Of a stretch of DNA of 45,357 nt, positions 40,072-45,357 are shown in pieces. The stretch is from Phenylobacterium aquaticum (GTDB lineage: Bacteria > Pseudomonadota > Alphaproteobacteria > Caulobacterales > Caulobacteraceae). A program made the position numbers and the translations under genes. Where the stretch lies: contig NZ_JALDPT010000040.1 in NCBI RefSeq assembly GCF_022695515.1, positions 1-45,357 on the forward strand. Direction: 5' to 3'. Position 1 is the first letter of the stretch, and every line of letters begins with the position of its first letter. Under the pieces are notes generated by a model, which saw nothing but the letters and a program-made list of their open reading frames with translations, searched no databases and had not been told where the DNA came from.

Positions 40072-42348
40072 CTAGCCGTTCACCAGGCTGAAATCCGCGA
40101 CCTCGCCCATGGCGTCACGGACCTGAGCCAGAAGCCGCAGACGGTTTTCCCGTTCCGCGGCGACCTCGGAGTTCACCAGGACCTTCTCGAAGAAGGCGTC
40201 GACCGGGTGACGCATTCCCGACAAGGCACGCATGGCGCCTGCGAAATCCTCATGCTGCAATGCACGCGCCACCTCGGGCTCCGCAAGGGAAATCGCCGAG
40301 ATCAGGGCGGCTTCCTCGGCCGGGGCGCCCGCCATGAGCACAGCGGCGCCGGCGGGCAGAGCCCCCTTCTTCTCCTCGGCCTTGAGGATGTTGCCGGCCC
40401 GCTTGTAGCCGGCCAGCAGGTTGGCGCCGTCTTCCGTGGTCAGGAAGTCGGACAGGGCCTGGACACGGGCGACGATCCGCACCAGATCGTCGTCGCCCAG
40501 GGCGAAGACCGCATCCACCAGGTCGTGGCGCTTGCCCTGGTCGCGCAGCAGCACCTTCAGGCGGTCGGCCAGGAAGGCCAGGACCTCGTCGGCCACCTCG
40601 GCGTAGGGGCGGAAACTGTAGAGCACCTGCCCCTCAGGCGCCTCGCCGCCCTTGGCGGCGCGGTCGAAGCGGATGTCGAAGTCGTCCTCGGTCTTCACGA
40701 CCAGGGGCTGGCCCTCGAGCAGGGCGTCCTCGAACTCCTCCACATAGGTCTCGAAGACCTCGGAGGGGGCGCGGTACTTGGGACCCAGATAGCCGGTGGT
40801 GCGCTTGGTCGAGACATAGAGCGCCCGGCCCGGATCGACGAAGCAACGCAGCGACCTGTACCAGTCGGCCACCAGCTCGCGGATCGGCGCGCGGGCCTCG
40901 GAGCCCAGCAGGATGCGGATCACGCCGAGCGCCGCACGGCGCAGGGCGTAGGGATCGCGCGAGCCCGTCGGCTTCTCATTGATCGCGAAGAAGGCGGTCA
41001 GCGTGTCGAGCTTCTCGGCGAGCGCCACGGCCATGGTCACCGGGGTGTCCGGCGCCTCGTCGGTCTGGCCGACCGGGCGATAGTGGTCGCGGATGGCGTC
41101 GGCGACGACGCCCGACAGCTTTTCCTCGCGGGCGTAATAGCCGCCCATCAGACCCTGCAGCTCGGGGAACTCGCCGACCATGCCGGTCGTCAGGTCCGCC
41201 TTGCAGAGGTGGGCCGCCAGCACGGCCTTGGCCGGATCGGCCCCGACCCTGGGCGCAATGGCCTTGGCCAGGATCTCCAGCCGCTCGACCCGCTCGGCCA
41301 GCGTGCCCAGCTTGGCGTGGAAGGTGACGCCCTTCAGCTTCTCCAGCCGGTCCTCGAGCTTCAGCTTGCGGTCTTCGTCCCAGAAGAACTTGGCGTCGCT
41401 CAGGCGCGCCGACAGCACCTTGGCGTTGCCGGCGGCGATCACCTTGCCGCCGTCCGCCGCCTCGATATTGGCCACGGTGACGAAGTGCGGGGCGAGCTTG
41501 CCGGTCGCCGGATCGCGCACGGCGAAATACTTCTGGTGGGTCCGCATCGAGGTGCGGATCACCTCCGGCGGCAGGTCCAGGAACACCGGGTCCATGTCGC
41601 CCAGCACCGGCGAGGGCCATTCGGCCAGGCCGGCGACCTCATCCAGCAGACCGTCGTCCTCGACCAGCTCCAGATTGCGCGCGAAGCACAGGGTCTTGGC
41701 CTGTTCGAGGATCTTCTCCTTACGGGCCTCGGGATCCAGCACCACGAAGTGCTTCTCCAGGCCCTCGACATAGCGGTCGAAGTCCTTGGCCTTGAACGGC
41801 TTGCCCGAGCCCATGAACCGGTGGCCTTCGGTCACGTCGCCGGCCTCGATCCCATCGATCGAGAACGGCACGATCTCGCCGTCGAAGACGCACAGGATGC
41901 GCTTCAGCGGCCGGACCCAGCGCAGGGTCCCACGGCCCCAGGTCATCGACTTGGGCCAGGGGAAGTTGCGGACGATCTCGTCGACCATCTCGGCCACGAT
42001 CTCCGGCGTCGGCCGCCCGGCGCGGTGGATGTGGGCGAACCACACCCCGTCCCGCTCGGTCAGCTGCTCGCGGGTGAGCCCGGTCTTGCGCAGGAAGCCG
42101 TCGATGGCGGCGTCGGGCGAGCCCACGCGCGGCCCCTTCTGCTCCTCATGCCGGTCGCCCTGGGCCGCCGGCAGCCCCTCGGCCACCAGGCTCAGGCGGC
42201 GCGGGCCGGAAAAGGTCTTCAGCGCCTCGGGCAGCAGGCCTTGGGCCGCCAGACGCTCACGGGCCATGCGCTCGAAGTCGCGCGCGGCCTGAGCCTGCAT
42301 GCGGGCCGGAATCTCTTCGGAGAACAGTTCGATCAGAAGCTGGGGCAT
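40072..42348 (-). CDS. glyS: Glycyl-tRNA synthetase beta subunit
   Basis: A 758-residue subunit of the bacterial alpha2-beta2 glycyl-tRNA synthetase. The N-terminus PQLLIELFSEEIPARMQAQAA is the family signature, followed by TFSGPRRLSLVAEGLP, KGPRVGSPDAAIDGFLRKTG, SMTWGRGTLRWVRPLKRILC and an HD-like domain with DLTTGMVGEFPELQGLMGGYYA. The C-terminal anticodon-binding DALR-type part ends LLAQVRDAMGEVADFSLVNG. It is about 70 residues longer than the E. coli protein, mainly by insertions in the middle. It begins 3 bp after the glyQ stop, so both subunits are translated from one message. Confidence 0.97.
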   Translation of the reverse strand: MPQLLIELFSEEIPARMQAQAARDFERMARERLAAQGLLPEALKTFSGPRRLSLVAEGLPAAQGDRHEEQKGPRVGSPDAAIDGFLRKTGLTREQLTERDGVWFAHIHRAGRPTPEIVAEMVDEIVRNFPWPKSMTWGRGTLRWVRPLKRILCVFDGEIVPFSIDGIEAGDVTEGHRFMGSGKPFKAKDFDRYVEGLEKHFVVLDPEARKEKILEQAKTLCFARNLELVEDDGLLDEVAGLAEWPSPVLGDMDPVFLDLPPEVIRTSMRTHQKYFAVRDPATGKLAPHFVTVANIEAADGGKVIAAGNAKVLSARLSDAKFFWDEDRKLKLEDRLEKLKGVTFHAKLGTLAERVERLEILAKAIAPRVGADPAKAVLAAHLCKADLTTGMVGEFPELQGLMGGYYAREEKLSGVVADAIRDHYRPVGQTDEAPDTPVTMAVALAEKLDTLTAFFAINEKPTGSRDPYALRRAALGVIRILLGSEARAPIRELVADWYRSLRCFVDPGRALYVSTKRTTGYLGPKYRAPSEVFETYVEEFEDALLEGQPLVVKTEDDFDIRFDRAAKGGEAPEGQVLYSFRPYAEVADEVLAFLADRLKVLLRDQGKRHDLVDAVFALGDDDLVRIVARVQALSDFLTTEDGANLLAGYKRAGNILKAEEKKGALPAGAAVLMAGAPAEEAALISAISLAEPEVARALQHEDFAGAMRALSGMRHPVDAFFEKVLVNSEVAAERENRLRLLAQVRDAMGEVADFSLVNG

Positions 42349-42351
42349 GGC

Positions 42352-43254
42352 TTAGGCGTTCCCACCTTCATTGGCGACCCAGGCTTCGGCGCACATCTTG
42401 GTCAGGTCGCGGATGCGGCCGATATAGCTCTGGCGCTCGGCCACGGCGATCGCGCCGCGGGCGTCCATCAGGTTGAACAGGTGGCTGGCCTTCAGCACGT
42501 GGTCATAGGCCGGCAGCACGGTGACCTGCCCCTGCGGGCCCCGGCCCTCCAGGATGCGCGGCACCTGCCGCTCCATGTCCTCGAACTGCCGCTTCAGCAC
42601 CGCCACATCGTACAGGTGGAAATTGGCTTCCGACTGCTGGCGCTCGTTCTCCAGGAACACGTCACCATAGGTCATGGGCGCCGGGCCGTCCGGGTCGTTG
42701 AAGGCCAGCTCGGTGAAGTGGTTCACGCCCTGGATGTACATGGCCAGGCGCTCGAGCCCATAGGTCAGCTCGCCGGCCACCGGGAACACGTCCAGGCCGC
42801 CGACCTGCTGGAAATAGGTGTACTGGGTGACTTCCATCCCGTCGCACCAGACCTCCCAGCCCAGGCCCCAGGCCCCGACCGTCGGGTTCTCCCAGTCGTC
42901 TTCGACGAAGCGGATGTCATGCAGGCGGGTGTCCAGCCCGATGGCCTCCAGCGAGCCCAGATAGAGCTCCTGCAGGTTGTCCGGGTTCGGCTTCAGGATC
43001 ACCTGGTACTGGTAATAGTGCTGCAGCCGGTTCGGGTTCTCGCCATAGCGGCCGTCGCCCGGCCGCCGCGAGGGCTGCACATAGGCCGCCCGCCAGGGCT
43101 TGGGGCCCAGCGCGCGCAGCACCGTGGCCGGGTGCAGGGTGCCGGCGCCGACTTCGACGTCATGGGGCTGCAGAATCACGCAACCTTGTCGGCTCCAATA
43201 GTCGTGGAGTTTCAGGATAAGACCCTGAAATGAGAGCGGCTTTTCGGAGGACAT
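42352..43254 (-). CDS. glyQ: Glycyl-tRNA synthetase alpha subunit
   Basis: A 300-residue class II catalytic subunit. Signature stretches are SFQGLILKLHDYWSRQGCVI, PHDVEVGAGTLHPATVLRALG, AAYVQPSRRPGDGRYGENPNR (motif 2), LGSLEAIGLDTRLHDIRFVEDDWENP, and the motif 3-like LTYGLERLAMYIQGV. It binds ATP and glycine and charges tRNA-Gly with GlyS, 3 bp downstream. The ATG at 43254 has no ribosome site, and a hairpin with a T-run lies 22 bp upstream (43276-43308), so the message may be leaderless. Confidence 0.97.
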   Translation of the reverse strand: MSSEKPLSFQGLILKLHDYWSRQGCVILQPHDVEVGAGTLHPATVLRALGPKPWRAAYVQPSRRPGDGRYGENPNRLQHYYQYQVILKPNPDNLQELYLGSLEAIGLDTRLHDIRFVEDDWENPTVGAWGLGWEVWCDGMEVTQYTYFQQVGGLDVFPVAGELTYGLERLAMYIQGVNHFTELAFNDPDGPAPMTYGDVFLENERQQSEANFHLYDVAVLKRQFEDMERQVPRILEGRGPQGQVTVLPAYDHVLKASHLFNLMDARGAIAVAERQSYIGRIRDLTKMCAEAWVANEGGNA

Positions 43255-43275
43255 GTGGGGTGTGTTCGCGGGCGC

Positions 43276-43308
43276 AAAAAAAGTCGGCGGACCATAGGGC
43301 CCACCGAC
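43276..43308 (-). terminator. Intrinsic terminator just upstream of glyQ
   Basis: On the minus strand GTCGGTGG / CCGCCGAC forms an 8 bp stem (one U-G pair) with a 10-base loop, followed by seven T (43282-43276). It ends the transcript of the small exported protein gene (stop at 43364) and leaves only 21 bp to the glyQ ATG. A second perfect stem-loop, ATCTCCGC-GAC-GCGGAGAT, lies just before it at 43335-43353. Confidence 0.75.
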
Positions 43309-43363
43309 CTTCGCTTCAAGCGCGGCGCGGCTTTATCTCCGCGTCGCGGAGATCCGTCCGACC

Positions 43364-43687
43364 CTAATTCCCCTTCGCCTTCGACCGCTTGCCGGCGTTG
43401 GACATCGGCGGACCGTACTTGGCGCGGTTCTCCGGGGTGTCGGCGATCGGGCCGTTGGTGACGGTGGTGGTGATCACCGTCGCCGAGGCGTCGACCCCGG
43501 CCGCCACCGCGGCGGGCGGGGCCTGGGCGGTGGTGGTGCTCTCGACGGTCACGGCCGGATCGCCCGCGGCCGGCGCCGTCATGGTCGAGGGCGCGGCCGG
43601 GGCGGCGGGGTCGGAGGCGGTCTGGGCGTGAGCGGCCGAGGCCAGGGAGACAGCCGCCGCGGCGGCGAGAACAAGCCTGATCTTCAT
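43364..43687 (-). CDS. Small exported hypothetical protein
   Basis: A 107-residue protein. ATG 43687 is preferred over 43699, because GGAG lies seven bases upstream. The signal peptide is KIRLVLAAAAAVSLASAAHA. The mature part is low-complexity Ala/Pro/Thr-rich (AAPAAPSTMTAPAAGDPAVT) and then Thr/Val-rich (TVITTTVTNGPIADTPENR); the tail YGPPMSNAGKRSKAKGN is basic. I do not recognise a family beyond similar short secreted proteins in Caulobacterales. The next gene upstream on this strand is the fasciclin protein, also exported, 55 bp away. Confidence 0.75.
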   Translation of the reverse strand: MKIRLVLAAAAAVSLASAAHAQTASDPAAPAAPSTMTAPAAGDPAVTVESTTTAQAPPAAVAAGVDASATVITTTVTNGPIADTPENRAKYGPPMSNAGKRSKAKGN

Positions 43688-43742
43688 GGTGAGCTCCAAG
43701 GTTCCGTCCGGAGACCCTGGCCCTCGGCCGCGAGACTCCCGA

Positions 43743-44315
43743 CTAGTTGGCGGTCGGCGCGGGCGCGGTCGCGGGCGACAGCACCTTGCTGATCACATGG
43801 ATGACGCCATTGGTCGCCAGGACGTCGGGCTGAACGATCATCGCGTCATTGACCATAAGCATGTCGCCGCCATCCAGTTCCACGGGCAGGCCCGCCATGG
43901 TGCGCGCCTGGCGCTGGGCGCCCTTGAATTCCGAGCTCGGCACCGCGGCGTTGATCATGTGGTAGATCAACAGCTTCTGCAGCTCGGCGCGGTTGGCCTG
44001 GGCCATCAGCCGGTCCAGCTCGCCGGGCGGCAGGGCCTGGAAGGCGGTGTCAGTCGGGGCGAAGACCGTCTCGACCTTGTTGGCCTTCAGGAAGCCGGTG
44101 AGGTTGGTGGCGTCGGTCGCCTTCAGGAAGATCGTGAACTGACCCGAGGCCTTCAGGGTGTCGACCACGTCGCCGGCGGCCACCACCTTGGGGGCCGCGA
44201 CCGGCGCGGGCGCCATGGCGGGCGCCGCCGTCGCGGGCGGCGGGGTCTGGGCGGAGGCCGAGCCTGCGGCCAGAGCCATGACAGCGCCGGCGATCAGAAA
44301 GCGGGTCGAATACAT
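43743..44315 (-). CDS. Exported fasciclin-domain (FAS1) protein
   Basis: A 190-residue protein. The signal peptide (MYSTRFLIAGAVMALAAGSASA) is followed by an Ala/Pro linker and one FAS1 domain (about 44-185). Its two conserved boxes are visible: FLKANKVETVFAPTDTAFQALP (H1-like) and GVIHVISKVLSP at the end (H2-like), with the intermediate LLIYHMI. FAS1 proteins act in adhesion or as small periplasmic/extracellular binding modules. The gene precedes the small exported gene on the same strand, so the pair probably forms an operon ended by the terminator at 43276-43308. Confidence 0.9.
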   Translation of the reverse strand: MYSTRFLIAGAVMALAAGSASAQTPPPATAAPAMAPAPVAAPKVVAAGDVVDTLKASGQFTIFLKATDATNLTGFLKANKVETVFAPTDTAFQALPPGELDRLMAQANRAELQKLLIYHMINAAVPSSEFKGAQRQARTMAGLPVELDGGDMLMVNDAMIVQPDVLATNGVIHVISKVLSPATAPAPTAN

Positions 44316-44706
44316 TGGAATCCTCGTTGGGGAGATGTCGCTACGCCCCCTGCCCCACAGGTGGCGATCAAGTCAACGGATCGCCGCCTGCCAGGCGTGC
44401 GGTTTTCGGAGGCGCCTGCCTAAGAAGCCCGCGACTGGGGCGCTCTCATGACAGCGGCGCGTCAGCAAGCCGGCGACGCCCTTCTCGACGCCGAAATCGC
44501 ACAATTCTGAGGCGCCAAACGCCCACTTCGCACACAAATCGGGCGCCGACAGTCTTTTCATTGATCATTGGTTACCGCGCGGCCGCGCCGGGCCCGGCCG
44601 TCGATAGCGTCGCCTTACCGCCAAGGGATCGCAGTTCGCATCCCAAGTGTCTGGCGGTCGGGAAAATCACGGGCGCGGACATCTTGAGCCGCGTGGGAGC
44701 GAGCGG
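44316..44706. other. Spacer between fasciclin and P-II genes
   Basis: A 391 bp region shared by two divergent genes, without a supported coding frame or RNA gene. It contains GC palindromes (GCGCGGCCGCGC at 44577-44588 and CCGGGCCCGG at 44588-44597). An A/T-richer patch lies at 44553-44575 (AGTCTTTTCATTGATCATTGG). A weak sigma-54-like element is described separately. Confidence 0.45.
44625..44639 (+). promoter_or_regulatory. Weak sigma-54-like element before glnK
   Basis: GGGATCGCAGTTCGC has GG and GC ten bases apart, with C and G in the right place of the -24 box but TCGC for TTGC. It lies 67 bp before the P-II start. P-II genes are often controlled by NtrC and sigma-54, which is the main reason to mention it. 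No NtrC site was found. Confidence 0.25.
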
Positions 44707-45045
44707 ATGAAACTGATCATGGCGATCGTCAAACCCTTCAAGCTGGACGATGTGCGCGAAGCGCTCGTCGCGGCCGGTGTCGAGGGGCTGACGGTCTCGG
44801 AAGTGAAGGGCTACGGCCGGCAGAAGGGGCAGACGGAGATCTACCGGGGCGCTGAGTACCAGGTGAACTTCGTGCCGAAAGTGAAGCTCGAGGCTGTCGT
44901 CGACGACAGCGCCGCCGCCAAGGCGGTGGAAGCGGTCAAGGCCGCCGCCGCCACGGGCAAGATCGGGGACGGAAAGATCTTCGTCCTCAATGTCGAGGAC
45001 GCTGTTCGCATTCGCACCGGCGAGTCCGGTACGGCCGCGCTCTAG
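44707..45045 (+). CDS. Nitrogen regulatory protein P-II (GlnK/GlnB type)
   Basis: A 112-residue trimeric signal protein. GGGAG precedes ATG 44707; the longer frame has no site. The N-terminus MKLIMAIVKPFKLDDVREAL, T-loop GYGRQKGQTEIYRGAEY with uridylylation Tyr51, B-loop region TGKIGDGKIFVLNVEDAVRIRTGE are all canonical. It senses ATP/ADP and 2-oxoglutarate and controls ammonium transport or glutamine synthetase. glnB normally precedes glnA, glnK precedes amtB; the next gene here starts with a signal peptide 35 bp on, which would fit the glnK type, but the transporter itself is not visible. Confidence 0.93.
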   Translation: MKLIMAIVKPFKLDDVREALVAAGVEGLTVSEVKGYGRQKGQTEIYRGAEYQVNFVPKVKLEAVVDDSAAAKAVEAVKAAAATGKIGDGKIFVLNVEDAVRIRTGESGTAAL

Positions 45046-45080
45046 GCCGCCAGACCTCATCGGGACAAGGGGATAATCAC

Positions 45081-45357
45081 ATGAAATCATTCGCTATCAA
45101 AAGGTTGGCGGGGCTTGCCTTCGCCGCCGCCATGATCGGGGCGCCGCTCGCCGCCCCGGCCTTCGCTCAGGACGCAGCGGCTCCGCCGGCCGCCGAGGCG
45201 CCCGCCGCCCCCGCCGAACGATCCCGCCGGCCCCGGAGATGCTGCTTCCCCGGACGACCGATCCGCCGCCGCTGAAGGATCCGCCGCCGGCGGAAATGCT
45301 GCCGGAGCTGGAGACGGACGAGGCTGATCCCACATCGCTCAGGCTTGAGCTGGTCCC
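45081..45357 (+). CDS. Start of an exported protein after P-II (possibly frameshifted, 3' end outside)
   Basis: ATG 45081 (GGGG site upstream) begins a clear signal peptide, MKSFAIKRLAGLAFAAAMIG then APLAAPAFAQ, followed by an Ala/Pro-rich stretch. The frame ends at 45275 after an Arg/Cys-rich stretch unlike exported proteins. One base more in the C run 45208-45212 would open a frame to the window edge that reads APEMLLP, DPPPLKDPPPAEMLPELETDEADP, with G/C-rich third positions as in real genes here. I do not recognise the continuation. In related genomes amtB often follows glnK, and some AmtB proteins carry such signal peptides, but this cannot be tested in the window. Confidence 0.5.

Noticed and set aside
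40207..43233. 1008-residue plus-strand ORF opposite glyS and glyQ
   Set aside because: Antisense of two certain genes, low-complexity His/Gln/Leu/Gly composition and no domain.
43276..43366. T-box riboswitch before glyQ
   Set aside because: No T-box consensus or specifier loop is visible and T-boxes are rare in proteobacteria; only a simple terminator with a possible alternative pairing remains.
44315..44710. 131-residue plus-strand ORF before the P-II gene
   Set aside because: No ribosome site, Arg/Ser/Pro-rich shadow composition, and it runs over the likely promoter region and into the P-II start.
1..45357. tRNA, rRNA, CRISPR arrays, transposases or prophage genes
   Set aside because: Looked for on both strands by eye; no cloverleaf, regular spacer-repeat pattern or mobile-element protein was seen.

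Overview
The window is GC-rich chromosomal DNA, coding-dense on both strands, and most likely from the family Caulobacteraceae (Caulobacter or Phenylobacterium type). The main reason is a flagellin locus of a kind typical of that group: several short flagellin paralogues, FlaF, FlbT, a FlaEY-like protein, a FljJ-like divergent flagellin and the TPR-plus-glycosyltransferase protein FlmG. GTG and TTG starts, overlapping genes and a TonB-dependent receptor without a visible iron system fit the same group. Genus and species cannot be settled from the sequence.

Layout. (1) 1-11.05 kb, flagellar filament locus. On the minus strand, in transcription order: flbT, flaF, three typical flagellins, a small FlaG-like gene, a FljJ-like flagellin, flaEY (frameshifted) and a partial membrane protein. 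flmG is divergent on the plus strand. The three typical flagellins each have a sigma-54 -24/-12 element, CGGCA-type inverted repeats upstream (candidate FlbD sites) and a small A-rich-loop hairpin near the predicted mRNA 5' end (candidate FlbT target). (2) 11.2-16.6 kb: MoxR-type ATPase, lipoprotein, universal stress protein with a small conserved partner behind a candidate FNR/FixK box, and a tightly overlapping operon of HD hydrolase, tyrosine-phosphatase-like protein and Nudix-related NAD regulator. (3) 16.6-23.1 kb: cytochrome P450, LysR regulator with divergent NAD(P)H oxidoreductase, MarR regulator with divergent aldo/keto reductase and SDR genes, then a fatty-acid-hydroxylase-type membrane enzyme and a small membrane-anchored protein. 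(4) 23.5-37 kb: TonB-dependent receptor, SPFH protein, aldose epimerase, two tandem outer-membrane barrel genes (one frameshifted), long-form KAS III, M48 protease, frameshifted secreted esterase and alkaline-phosphatase-superfamily enzyme. (5) 37-45.4 kb: repeat-rich small protein, ppdK, glyS, glyQ, two exported proteins, a P-II protein and the start of another exported protein.

How the parts work together. The flagellar locus is a self-contained filament module: structural flagellins, translational control (FlbT/FlaF), glycosylation (FlmG) and sigma-54/enhancer timing. The central block looks like redox and xenobiotic metabolism under two local regulators with visible palindromic operators. 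The last block is housekeeping: phosphoenolpyruvate/pyruvate interconversion, glycyl-tRNA synthesis and nitrogen signalling.

Quality note. Three genes (flaEY, one barrel protein, the esterase) are each split by an apparent one-base loss in a G/C run, and the last ORF may be too. This looks more like a systematic homopolymer error than four real pseudogenes. No tRNA, rRNA, CRISPR array, transposase or prophage was seen.
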